The position numbers and the translations under genes were made by a program. From positions 1 through 64,000 of the forward strand of contig CAKTXZ010000002.1 of NCBI GenBank assembly GCA_934632155.1: 64,000 bases of DNA, in the 5' to 3' direction. The notes beneath the pieces are model-generated. The model made no database searches and had not been told where the DNA came from. It worked only from the letters and a program-made list of their open reading frames with translations. Below, one piece after another: positions 15,566-23,910 of the stretch. Source of the DNA: an uncultured Clostridia bacterium. GTDB lineage: Bacteria; Bacillota; Clostridia; Christensenellales; Aristaeellaceae. Positions within the stretch are counted from its first letter, which is position 1; the number at the start of each line of letters is the position of its first letter.

Positions 15566-17208
15566 TGTGCAGCCTCCTTTTGCTTTTCCGGCACAATTTT
15601 TATCTGTTCCTTCCCCACCCAGCCGATACCGCGGCAGTCCGCAACCTGATACCACGCATCCCTTTGGGCAATGATCTGAACCTGCGTGCCGCCGGAAAGC
15701 ATCCGCACGGCTTCCCCGTCCGGCTCTGTCCGCAGCGGAATATCCGCCATAAAATCGCTGTTGTAAGCGACGCCGTAAACGTTCCCGGTGCCGTCCGGCT
15801 CCCGGCTGAGCTCTGCGTCCTGAATCGCGCAGGCAAACGCAGCGTGAGAGGCGGAATCATCAAAGCGAACGAAGGCGCCGAACAGCGTGGCTTCATAGCT
15901 TCTGCCCTCCGTCGGGATCATCGTCTCCCACGGCGTCCAATACGCATAATCCGGCAGATGATTCCACCAGACGTACATTCTGCCCTGCGGCTTTACCTCG
16001 GCGTAGGAAAACAGCGTTTCCGGAGAAAGATACTGCACGTCCGCAATGGCCGCCCAGCCAAGCGTCCTTCCATATCCGCTGCCTCCGGGATACGCGCCGC
16101 CCAGCGGCTCGTACAGGGCGACGCGTCCGTTTTGATATTCGCCCATATATACGGTTTTCCCGCTTCTGTAATATCGGTAGGAAAAATCCGCCTCCGCCGT
16201 ATCGAAAATCCTGACAAGCCCCGCCTCAAAGGGCTCCGTCTCCGCTGCTTCCTCCTTTTTATACAGCCTTCCCGGCGCGTCGACCGTACCCGCGCTTCCC
16301 GTTCCGGCGACCGTATCGCCGTTGTCGCCCCGAAAAACATCGTCGTCCGGGTAGTACATCGCCCATGTGCCGTCCGTGTCCTTTTCCGCCTCCAGTCCCT
16401 CGGGCAGGGAAACCAGCTCGAGGGAAACGCAGCAGTAAAAAGCGTCCCGCCCCAGCGCGCGAACCGTCAGCGGCAGCGCGATGGATTGCAGCCGCGCGCA
16501 TCCGGAAAAGGCGAAATCGCCGATGGACTGCAGCCCGACGGGCAGCGAGATCGTTTTCAGATTTTCATTGTGAATCGCGCCGCTTTCAATACGCTCCACC
16601 CCGGCGGGCACGTCGTAGTGCGCGTCCGGGCGGGCGTTCGGGTAAGAAATCAGCGTCCGGCCGTCCTTGGAGAACAGCACGCCGTCGACGGTCTTGTACA
16701 GCGGATGATCCGCCGGCGCTTCATACGCCGTTACGCTGCAATCATACAGGCCGTCCAGAATATCCGCCGCAGGCAGGGCAGCTTCAATGCGCAGCACGTC
16801 GAAGCCACAATACACGAACGCATCGCATTCCATCACCTCCAGCTGCGTGGGCAACGTGAATTCCGAAAAATGATAGGCGTAGAACGCCTCGCCGCCAAGA
16901 TAGCGCAGCGTGGACGGCAGGGAAACCCGCCGAAAGCTCCCGCCGTCTATCGACGCGTCAAAGCGCGGCCCATCCTCGAATTTCGGCGTTATCTCTACGG
17001 ATTCTTCCCGTTCGTCGTCCCAATAGCTCGTCTGCGCGTCGCCCAGCGCCGCAACGCCCTCAAAGAGAACGAGCGTATCGCCCCGTACGTCGCAGAATTC
17101 GAAATACCCGTCCTCCGCCCAATCCGCCCGCCAGTCATCGTCCGCCGCCGCGCCCGGCACGGTCAGCGGAAGCGCAAGCAGAGCCAGCAGCAATAGCGCT
17201 CGTTTCAT
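15562..17208 (-). CDS. Secreted BspA-type leucine-rich-repeat protein with C-terminal SH3 domain
   Basis: A 548-residue protein with a signal peptide (1-22). BspA/TpLRR-type repeats fill roughly 80-290 (FRRVSLPSTLRYLGGEAFYAY, ENLKTISLPVGLQSIGDFAF, LQSIALPLTVRALGRDAFYC). A middle region of about 200 residues contains Trp- and Tyr-rich segments. The end is a bacterial SH3 module (PLRTEPDGEAVRMLSGGTQV to GIGWVGKEQIKIV). BspA repeats mediate surface binding and SH3 modules often bind the cell wall. ATG at 17208 follows GGGAGG. It is the first gene of a two-gene operon with the PstS-like protein, suggesting a joint envelope role that I cannot specify. Confidence 0.82.
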   Translation of the reverse strand: MKRALLLLALLALPLTVPGAAADDDWRADWAEDGYFEFCDVRGDTLVLFEGVAALGDAQTSYWDDEREESVEITPKFEDGPRFDASIDGGSFRRVSLPSTLRYLGGEAFYAYHFSEFTLPTQLEVMECDAFVYCGFDVLRIEAALPAADILDGLYDCSVTAYEAPADHPLYKTVDGVLFSKDGRTLISYPNARPDAHYDVPAGVERIESGAIHNENLKTISLPVGLQSIGDFAFSGCARLQSIALPLTVRALGRDAFYCCVSLELVSLPEGLEAEKDTDGTWAMYYPDDDVFRGDNGDTVAGTGSAGTVDAPGRLYKKEEAAETEPFEAGLVRIFDTAEADFSYRYYRSGKTVYMGEYQNGRVALYEPLGGAYPGGSGYGRTLGWAAIADVQYLSPETLFSYAEVKPQGRMYVWWNHLPDYAYWTPWETMIPTEGRSYEATLFGAFVRFDDSASHAAFACAIQDAELSREPDGTGNVYGVAYNSDFMADIPLRTEPDGEAVRMLSGGTQVQIIAQRDAWYQVADCRGIGWVGKEQIKIVPEKQKEAAQ

Positions 17209-17439
17209 GGTGCTCCTCCCTTATCCCAACAACGCCGCACGCGGCTATATTCCATAAAAACCAATAGCGCTTCCCCTCCCTGTTATCAGGGCAGCCCGAG
17301 CCGTTCCATTCTACGGCTGCGGAGTATCGCCCTCGCCCAGCGCCTGCCGCAGTAGAACCGCCTCATTCCAAGGGACAATGCGGCGGGCCGTTTTGTTTCA
17401 ATTGAACGGCATTTTTTCGTTCGGCCATTCTTTTCTGCA

Positions 17440-17565
17440 GGCAAAGAGCCCCTTGCGCGGCGAAGCGCAAGGGGCCGCCAGACTGTCAAGCAGTCGCCGT
17501 CATGCTTGCAGGATGCAAGGAAGGGCGGAGAGCCCTTCCTTTTCATTCGTATCGCCCGGCCTTGC
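17440..17565 (+). repeat. Dispersed hairpin repeat, copy A
   Basis: Two perfect stems lie here: 17448-17458 with 17465-17475 (GCCCCTTGCGC), and 17517-17526 with 17532-17541 (AAGGAAGGGC). The second stem and its flank GCAAGGAAGGGCGG, then ATTCGTATCGCCCGGC recur in reverse orientation at about 46,835-46,915. The element lies alone in a 416-base gap (17209-17625) without a supported gene. A further short hairpin with a T run (GCCGTT...AACGGC, about 17,382-17,418) precedes it. Confidence 0.65.
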
Positions 17566-17625
17566 AGGGCGGCATTCCGTCCGATAGCCCGTCTTCATCA
17601 GGCCTGAGGCCGTTCTCACCCGCGC

Positions 17626-20019
17626 CTAAGCTTCGCCGCCCGCTAAGGTCATCTGCTTCATACGGCTGAAATCCTCTTCCCGCAGATAGCCCATCTCCAT
17701 CAGGATTGCGACTGTCGCGTCCTTCGTCAACACATCACCCGCCGCAAAGAGGTGCTGCCAACCCCCGTCCTGCAGGATGGCCTGCTCATCCATATCGCAC
17801 GCAATACACAGCAGGTGCAGTATCTCAAGCCATTCGTCATAGCTTTCCGGCTCCGGCAGCGTCTCCAGCAGCATTGCCGCCTGCTGCATAGCATTCACCG
17901 CAGGCTGCGCAGTCGGCGCAGCCGTCGGAGGCGTCGTGTTCGCCGCGGCAGGCTGGGTCTTGGGCGCGACGGTCGGCTTGGCGTTCGGCTTGACGGTCGG
18001 CCGCGGGGTCGGCTTGGCGTTCGGCTTGACGGTTGGCCGCGGGGTCGGCTTCGTCTGGGCTTGCGCGGCAGGCGTGTTGGCGTTCTTCACAGCCGGCGTG
18101 GGCGCCGGGGTCGCCGTCGCAGCAGGGGAAAAGCTGCCGCGTGCCTGCGCGTATGCCGCGACGGTTTGGTCGTTGCGGAAATAAACCAGCTCGCCCTGCT
18201 TGTCGATCACCAGCCAGCCCAGATCATTGCTGTACACATCCGCCAAACCGTTCTGGAAGCTGCCCGCCTTGAAAAACAGCGCCGGAATGACCACGTTGTT
18301 TTGCTTATCGATATACTGATACCCCGTCAGCGTCGTCGTCAGCACCGCGGCAAGCCCCTCGCTGAAGCCGGATACCGCCGCGTACTGCGGGGGAATGACC
18401 ACCCGTCCTTGATCGTTGATAAAGCCGTATAGCGGCTGCCCCTTCTCCTTCACCCACGCGAGCCCCTCGGAGAAATCGCCGATCCCGGCCCAGCGGATAT
18501 CGCCGACCGGCTGCCCGGCCGTATCCACAAAGCCGTACGCGTCGTCGGCGGCCTGCACGCGAAGCTTGCCCTCGCTAAAGGCCGGCGTCGCGATGTTGCA
18601 GCGATAGGAGTTGTCGCGCGTGCTGCCCCAGCTCTGGTCATACGAATCCCCCACGCGCTGCCAGACCGCCGCCAGCACCTGCCCGCCATGCTGATCCATG
18701 ACGCCGAATTTATAGTAAACGAAGGGCGAATTGGCGTTCTTCGCGTTCGTCTCGGTGGTGCGCCGCGCGACCGTGCAGAAGCCGTCCGTGCTGAAATCGC
18801 TCACATGCGCCCATTCGCAGGGAACCACAACCTCGCCGCGCGCGTTGACATAGCCGTAGCAATCGTCCTTTTCCACCCGCGCCAGCCCAAACTGATTCAG
18901 ATGGCCGATGGAATCCCAATAGGGCGAGGACACGACGTTCTCCTGCGCGTTCGCCACGCCCCACAGGCCATGGAAGTTAAACGTCGCCACGCCGCCGCCC
19001 AGATCGTTGATTCGGCTGGCGAACTGCGTCACGCCCAGCACATACGCCTTCTCGGCGCTGTCGCGGTAATCCCCCAGCGCGGTAAAAGCCGCGTACGCTC
19101 TGGCAAACTTTCCGTTTTGAATATCCTGCAGCGCCTTCGCATAATCCACAGGCTGCTTTACAGCTGCCGCTCGGGTGATGCTGTCGCGGTAATCGCCCAG
19201 CGTCTCAAAGCCCTTGAGCGCCGTTGCGTAATCGCCTTCACGCTCGGCCCGATCCGCCGCGTCGTAGGCGGCCGCGCGCTTGGCCTCCGCCTCCGCCGCC
19301 GCCTGCGCTTTTATTTTCTCCGCCAGCGCCGCAGCGCGCGCCGCGCTGTCGCGGTAATTCCCCAACGCTGCGAAGCCCTCGTACGCCGCGTCAAGGTCGC
19401 CGCTTTGCTCGGCCTGATCCGCCGCGTCGTAGGCGGCCGCGCGCTTGGCCTCCGCCTCCGCCGCCGCCTGCGCTTTTATTTTCTCCGCCAGCGCCGCAGC
19501 GCGCGCCGCGCTGTCGCGGTAATCGCCCAGCGCCGTGAAGCCCTTGTACGCCGCGTCAAGGTCGCCGCTTTGCTCGGCCTGATCCGCCGCCGCATAATCC
19601 CGCACCAGTATCTTTTCCGGATACGTCTTCAGGCGCGCCGCCGCATCGCGATACAATTCCAGCCCCTTGAAGCGCTCGGCGGCCTCCTCAAATTCCTCCG
19701 CCGCCTCATAGGACAGGGCGGCGTAATACCGCGCCAGCAGCGCCGCGTCGCGGAACGCGCCCAGCGAAAGCAGGTTGTTCACCGCCATCGCGTACTCCCC
19801 GGCCTCGCCGCTGGCCATCGCGGCGCAGTACATGGCCAATTGGCTTGCGTCCTGATAATTGCCCAGCGCCGAAAACGCTTCGGCCGCTTCGTCATATTTT
19901 CCCTGCTTGAGCAGTGTCTCCGCCTCGCCGTAGAGCTCCGCCCCGCTCTTTTCCCCCCACGCCAAAGCGGAAGAAGCGATCATCATCATTGCCAGCGCCA
20001 GCGCTATCAGCCTTTTCAT
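17626..20019 (-). CDS. Large secreted TPR-like/WG beta-propeller repeat protein
   Basis: A 797-residue protein with a signal peptide (MKRLIALALAMMMIASSALA). Residues 25-320 are about eight helical repeats with the hallmark ALGDYRDSAARA or ALGNYQDAS. Two of these, with an Ala/Lys/Glu-rich helix, are nearly identical 55-residue copies. Residues about 330-640 form WG-type propeller repeats (YGYVNARGEVVVPCEW, YGFINDQGRVVIPPQY). A Pro/Thr/Lys linker with PTPRPTVKPNAK repeated follows, then a 90-residue C-terminal domain I do not recognise. ATG at 20019 follows AAAGGAAGC; the ATG at 20025 is too close. It is probably exported and surface-exposed, with a binding role unknown. Confidence 0.85.
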   Translation of the reverse strand: MKRLIALALAMMMIASSALAWGEKSGAELYGEAETLLKQGKYDEAAEAFSALGNYQDASQLAMYCAAMASGEAGEYAMAVNNLLSLGAFRDAALLARYYAALSYEAAEEFEEAAERFKGLELYRDAAARLKTYPEKILVRDYAAADQAEQSGDLDAAYKGFTALGDYRDSAARAAALAEKIKAQAAAEAEAKRAAAYDAADQAEQSGDLDAAYEGFAALGNYRDSAARAAALAEKIKAQAAAEAEAKRAAAYDAADRAEREGDYATALKGFETLGDYRDSITRAAAVKQPVDYAKALQDIQNGKFARAYAAFTALGDYRDSAEKAYVLGVTQFASRINDLGGGVATFNFHGLWGVANAQENVVSSPYWDSIGHLNQFGLARVEKDDCYGYVNARGEVVVPCEWAHVSDFSTDGFCTVARRTTETNAKNANSPFVYYKFGVMDQHGGQVLAAVWQRVGDSYDQSWGSTRDNSYRCNIATPAFSEGKLRVQAADDAYGFVDTAGQPVGDIRWAGIGDFSEGLAWVKEKGQPLYGFINDQGRVVIPPQYAAVSGFSEGLAAVLTTTLTGYQYIDKQNNVVIPALFFKAGSFQNGLADVYSNDLGWLVIDKQGELVYFRNDQTVAAYAQARGSFSPAATATPAPTPAVKNANTPAAQAQTKPTPRPTVKPNAKPTPRPTVKPNAKPTVAPKTQPAAANTTPPTAAPTAQPAVNAMQQAAMLLETLPEPESYDEWLEILHLLCIACDMDEQAILQDGGWQHLFAAGDVLTKDATVAILMEMGYLREEDFSRMKQMTLAGGEA
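19252..19581 (-). repeat. Tandem 165-bp coding repeat
   Basis: A block beginning CGCCGCGTCGTAGGCGGCCG (+ strand) recurs 165 bases later almost unchanged (19256-19417 against 19421-19582), encoding two near-identical 55-residue units. Such DNA identity implies recent duplication and a chance of copy-number change by recombination. Confidence 0.8.
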
Positions 20020-20074
20020 GTGCATGCTTCCTTTCTTTACGGCGTCCTCGGGCGCGCGTTCATCCCAAACGGCG

Positions 20075-21052
20075 TCAGAGCCAGCCATCGTGCGTGCGCT
20101 TATATTGCGCCGTCAGCGCATCGGCGTCGCGAATGAGCGTCTGCGCCTCCTCCATGTCGTAAACCGTTGCGCCGCTCGCCTGCGCGTGGCCGCCGCCGTG
20201 ATACTTCTCCGCCACCGCGTTGATCGCCATAAAGCGCGAACGCAGCCGCACGCGCAGGCTTCCGTCCTCCGGGCTTTCGATAAACGCAAGCCAGCACAGC
20301 CGCCCGCGAATACCGTCCAGATAGGAAATGGCGGCGCTGGCGTCCTCAAAGGACAGGCCGTAGCTTTCCTGCACCGCGCGATCAAGGAAAATATACGCCA
20401 CGCCGTTTTCCGTGCACTGCATATGCTCGTACACATAGGCCTTGAAACGAAGCGATTCATCATCGCTCAGATACAAATGTGCGTAAAGCGTTTGCGTATC
20501 CACGCCCTGATCGAGCATCAACCCGGCCAGCCGAAGCGTCTCGCCCGTCACGCCGTCGTATTGGAAGCGTCCGGAATCGGTCACCATGCCAAGGTACAGG
20601 TACGTCGCCGCCTCCGGCGTGATTTTCATTTCGTCGCGATGCGCCGCGTACAGCGCCGCAATCATTTCGCAGGCCGAGGAGCGCTCCGGCTCCACCCAGC
20701 GGCAGCCGCCGTAGGGCTCCACCTCGATATGATGGTCGATTTTCACCAATTCCCGGCAAAGCGCAAATTTGGGGTTAGAAATCCGGTCGCTCGTCGCGGT
20801 GTCAATCACAATGCCCAGCGCGTCCGCGTATTCCGCGTCCGAAGCCTCCCCGTCGTCCGGGCCGAGAAAGGAAAGATATTCCGATTGCGTCGCGTTGGGG
20901 ATGCGCACGTCCTTATCCGGAAAGGTCGCCTGAAGGATTGCCTTGAGTCCCTTGGTCGCGCCCACGCAATCGCCGTCAGGCCGAATATGCCGAAAAATCA
21001 GGATGCGCTCATACGCCCGAATCTTATCCAGCACAGCCGTCATTTCGCGCAT
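20075..21052 (-). CDS. nrnA: DHH/DHHA1 phosphoesterase, NrnA-like (copy 1)
   Basis: A 325-residue enzyme with the metal-binding HIRPDGD (22-28), the DHH triad Asp106-His107-His108 and a C-terminal DHHA1 domain with GGGHAQASGA (286-295). NrnA enzymes degrade nano-RNA and dephosphorylate pAp; some relatives hydrolyse pApA or c-di-AMP. ATG at 21052 is kept because GGGAGG lies seven bases before it, although ATG at 21043 would give an ATGA overlap. It overlaps the upstream paralogue by 13 bases, so both come from one mRNA. Confidence 0.85.
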   Translation of the reverse strand: MREMTAVLDKIRAYERILIFRHIRPDGDCVGATKGLKAILQATFPDKDVRIPNATQSEYLSFLGPDDGEASDAEYADALGIVIDTATSDRISNPKFALCRELVKIDHHIEVEPYGGCRWVEPERSSACEMIAALYAAHRDEMKITPEAATYLYLGMVTDSGRFQYDGVTGETLRLAGLMLDQGVDTQTLYAHLYLSDDESLRFKAYVYEHMQCTENGVAYIFLDRAVQESYGLSFEDASAAISYLDGIRGRLCWLAFIESPEDGSLRVRLRSRFMAINAVAEKYHGGGHAQASGATVYDMEEAQTLIRDADALTAQYKRTHDGWL

Positions 21053-21993
21053 GCCGCCGCCTCCCGCACCATGTCGTCCAAATCGGAAAGCATGCGCATC
21101 GCCTCGTTTCGGTCGCGCAGCGTCGCGCCGCTCGCCTGCGCGTGCCCGCCGCCGCCGTACTGCGCGGCGATGGGGTTAATGTTGAAGGGCCCCGAACGCA
21201 ATTCGCACAGCACGCCCTCCGGCGTTTCCGTGAAATTCACCCAGATATCCACGCCCTGAATATCCGCCATTACGCCCACCATGCCGCGCGAAACGGTAAA
21301 CGCATCGGCCGGCAGGCGGCGAAGCTCGCTCAGGGTGGTATAAATATACGCAACGCGATGCGGCGTGAAGCGAATCTTGAGCGTATACTGCGCGCGCATG
21401 CACAGCTGTTCAAATTCCATCGCGTACAGGCTGCGGTAAATCTCGCCCGTGGGAATCGGCCGGCGCATCAGGAAGGCCGCGCGCTCGAACGTGCCCGCCG
21501 TCGTGCCGTCATAGCGGAAGCGCCCGGAATCGGTCACCATGCCGGTAAAGAGCGACTGCGCCGCAATCAGCGATACCGTCAGGCCGTTTTCCATCGCCAG
21601 CGCCGTTATCAGCCCACAGCAGCTTTCAAAGCCCTCGTCCACAACCTCCACCCGCGCAATCGCGTCGATGAAAATATGATGGTCAATCCGCGCGGTATCC
21701 GCCGCCAGGGTATAACGGCTGTCGCTGATAAGCGCGGGCGCGGAGGTATCCAGAATAATCGCCAGCGCCTGCGCATAGTCCGCATCCGCAATGTCGTCCA
21801 TCGCGGAATCGGCCATAAAGGCGTAGCGCCTGGGCGCGTCGCCCGCCATGAGCACGCGCTTGCCCGGAAAATTGTCCTGAATGATATGCTTCAGGCCGAT
21901 CTGGCTGCCCAGCGCGTCGCCGTCGGGATGCGCGTGCCGGTGCAAAATGATCGTTTCATGCGCCCGAATCTGCTCCATGATTGCTTCAAACAT
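21040..21993 (-). CDS. DHH/DHHA1 phosphoesterase, NrnA-like (copy 2)
   Basis: A 317-residue paralogue of the next gene, with HAHPDGD (20-26), Asp104-His105-His106 and GGGHAQASGA (281-290), so every catalytic block is intact. By eye the two copies are clearly divergent outside the motifs, so this is not a recent duplication. It is the first gene of the pair; AGGTGG lies upstream. Two NrnA-type genes side by side suggests split substrates, such as nano-RNA against pAp or linear dinucleotides from cyclic signals; which is which cannot be told. Confidence 0.85.
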   Translation of the reverse strand: MFEAIMEQIRAHETIILHRHAHPDGDALGSQIGLKHIIQDNFPGKRVLMAGDAPRRYAFMADSAMDDIADADYAQALAIILDTSAPALISDSRYTLAADTARIDHHIFIDAIARVEVVDEGFESCCGLITALAMENGLTVSLIAAQSLFTGMVTDSGRFRYDGTTAGTFERAAFLMRRPIPTGEIYRSLYAMEFEQLCMRAQYTLKIRFTPHRVAYIYTTLSELRRLPADAFTVSRGMVGVMADIQGVDIWVNFTETPEGVLCELRSGPFNINPIAAQYGGGGHAQASGATLRDRNEAMRMLSDLDDMVREAAACAK

Positions 21994-22161
21994 GCCCTCA
22001 AACCCACCTGCTTTCGTTCAATCGCCGGCCGCGTATCCACAGCCGAACCCATTAGAATATTTTAGCATGAACCGCTCCTTTTTTCAACCTGCTCGCCCGC
22101 GCCGCGCAAATGCAGTCAGGTCGCCGCTTGCGCCCGAGCGCGGCGGGAGGATGATTAGCAG

Positions 22162-22500
22162 ATGCCCCTCACGTATTTCTGCTCAAAACGACTGAATATA
22201 TCTGATATCTATGCGAATGCGGTAAAACAGCTAAATATACAACTCTCGACTGACGAGTATGAGTGGCTTCAGGGGCATGTTGGAATTGTGTCCCTGTCTG
22301 CGCTAGAATACCAAATATTTTCTTGTGATAATATTCTTGCTGTGGTTCAGCAAAATGCTTTATCAAAGAATTATGAAGACCATTGGTTTAGTGGTATGAA
22401 AGAAACAAGAGAAGCGGATGAAATAAGTGAGTTCAAAGATCGACAGCTCGAGTTATCATCTAAATTGCTGCGGTCTCTTGAATGCGTTGTTGATAACTAA
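22162..22500 (+). CDS. Orphan protein of unknown function, AT-rich gene
   Basis: A 112-residue soluble, mostly helical protein (ISDIYANAVKQLNIQLSTDEY). GGGAGG stands 11 bases before the ATG. The coding sequence is visibly richer in A and T than all neighbours and uses AT-ending codons freely, so it may have been acquired. It is flanked by divergent nrnA and convergent rubrerythrin genes and ends at a hairpin terminator. No family recognised. Confidence 0.6.
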   Translation: MPLTYFCSKRLNISDIYANAVKQLNIQLSTDEYEWLQGHVGIVSLSALEYQIFSCDNILAVVQQNALSKNYEDHWFSGMKETREADEISEFKDRQLELSSKLLRSLECVVDN

Positions 22501-22562
22501 GGCTTCGCAATATTTTACCGAATGCTGTTCAATTTAGAAAGGACATAGAGCTGAAACAGACA

Positions 22563-22600
22563 GGAGCACCGAGTCATTTTCTTCGGCGCTCCCGCTTTTT
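22563..22600 (+). terminator. Rho-independent terminator after the orphan gene
   Basis: Arms GGAGCACCGA (22563-22572) and TCGGCGCTCC (22583-22592) pair except for one mismatch, followed by CGCTTTTTG. Confidence 0.7.
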
Positions 22601-22649
22601 GTAAACGAAAGGCTATTGACGCTGGGTATCGCTACAGCTACAATGAAAT

Positions 22650-22755
22650 GGCATAATTGAGTGGCATAATTTCTGCACAGATTGCCCCTGCGCGGCTGTC
22701 ATATGGCATAAACGGCATAATTTTCTCAGAAAGGAGAGCAAATTCGCGGCATAAT
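22650..22755 (+). repeat. Five iterated GGCATAA boxes
   Basis: GGCATAA starts at 22650, 22663, 22705, 22714 and 22748; four of the five read GGCATAAT. They lie between two convergent genes, where no promoter for either is expected. They may be protein-binding sites or the remains of a duplicated element. Confidence 0.6.
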
Positions 22756-22756
22756 G

Positions 22757-22787
22757 AAAAGGGGGACACTCTTTCGAGCATCCCCCG
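22757..22787 (-). terminator. Terminator of the rubrerythrin gene
   Basis: On the minus strand a G5 to C5 stem (22761-22765 with 22782-22786, extended by GA-CTC pairs and wobbles) is followed by TTTT (complement of 22757-22760). Confidence 0.65.
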
Positions 22788-22813
22788 CAAACCCTTGTGA
22801 TTGCCTACTTTTC

Positions 22814-23356
22814 TTACTTCCCGAAGTACCGCTTCAGCAGGCCCTCGAAGGCCTTGCCGTGACGGGCTTCGTCACGGGCCATTTCATGCACGGTATCGTG
22901 AATAGCGTCCAGGCCCAGAGCCTTAGCCTTCTTGGCCAGTTCGGTTTTGCCCATGGTCGCGCCGTTTTCGGCTTCCACGCGGACGGTCAGGTTTTCCTTC
23001 GTGGAGGGGGAGACGACCTCGCCCAGTAATTCGGCGAACTTGGCGGCGTGCTCCGCTTCTTCAAAGGCGGCCTTCTCCCAATACAGGCCGATTTCCGGAT
23101 AGCCCTCGCGGTGCGCGGCGCGCGCCATGGCCAGATACATGCCCACCTCGGTGCATTCGCCGGTGAAATTCGCGCGCAGACCTTCCTTAATTTCCTCGGG
23201 AACGTCCTTCGCCACGCCGATCACATGCTCCGCCGCCCATGCCTTATCGCCTTCCTGCTTGACAAACGCGCTGGCCGGCGCCTTGCAAACAGGGCACTTT
23301 TCCGGGGGCTGATCGCCTTCGTGCACATAACCACAAACCTTGCAAACCCACTTCAT
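22814..23356 (-). CDS. rbr: Reverse rubrerythrin (peroxide-reducing)
   Basis: A 180-residue protein with domain order opposite to classical rubrerythrin. An N-terminal rubredoxin centre (Cys5, Cys8, Cys21, Cys24) is followed by a ferritin-like di-iron domain with GECTE (Glu67, Glu70), FEEAEH (Glu99, Glu102, His103) and DEARH (Glu163, His166). Reverse rubrerythrins in clostridia reduce H2O2 with electrons from NADH via partner flavoproteins and protect anaerobes from oxygen. ATG at 23356 follows GGAGG. A TATGAT (complement of 23425-23430) may be the -10. Confidence 0.93.
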   Translation of the reverse strand: MKWVCKVCGYVHEGDQPPEKCPVCKAPASAFVKQEGDKAWAAEHVIGVAKDVPEEIKEGLRANFTGECTEVGMYLAMARAAHREGYPEIGLYWEKAAFEEAEHAAKFAELLGEVVSPSTKENLTVRVEAENGATMGKTELAKKAKALGLDAIHDTVHEMARDEARHGKAFEGLLKRYFGK

Positions 23357-23536
23357 TGTTCATTCCTCCATCTTCATCCATTTACAGTGCATCCGGAATT
23401 TCTTCCGGTAAGAACCACATTAGCATCATACACTGAACGCCGCGGTTTGAAACGGCTCTCGAAAAAAATTTTGATTTTTTTGAATCCATACGCCGGTGCG
23501 GCTGCGCATGCGCCGCATTGCGCAAAATTGCTCCCC

Positions 23537-23881
23537 TTATCCTTTTCTGCGCCAAGCGTCCACCAGCGCGATCAGCCGATCCAGAAAGGCCTGCTCGCCA
23601 AAGGTATTGATTTTGAAAAAGATCGCCTGACTGCCGCCCGATGCAATGGCGGAAAGGCGCAGGCTCTTTCCATCCCCCAGCAGCGTCAACGTCAGGCTGA
23701 GGCGATTTTTCCCCAGATAGCTGTAGCGCTCAAACACGCGTACGGCGCAGCGCACGCCGCCCATCTCAAAATCGCTGCCATCCTCCAGACTGGCAGACAC
23801 GCTGCCGTCCAAAATGCCCTGCTGCAAATACGCCAGCAGGCCGCGAAAATCCCCCGTCAGCGTCGTTTCATATTTCGCCAT
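23537..23881 (-). CDS. DUF6054-like conserved protein
   Basis: A 114-residue soluble protein. I recognise the pattern of a clostridial family: DFRGLLAYLQQGILDGSVSAS, GVRCAVRVFERYSYLGKNR and SGGSQAIFFKINTFGEQAFL. Its function is unknown. The start at 23881 follows GAGGGG; the longer frame overlaps thrC without a site. It begins 29 bases after the thrC stop on the same strand, so it is probably co-transcribed. Confidence 0.65.
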   Translation of the reverse strand: MAKYETTLTGDFRGLLAYLQQGILDGSVSASLEDGSDFEMGGVRCAVRVFERYSYLGKNRLSLTLTLLGDGKSLRLSAIASGGSQAIFFKINTFGEQAFLDRLIALVDAWRRKG

Positions 23882-23910
23882 GGCGAACCCCTCCTTCCCG
23901 AAAACGCGTC

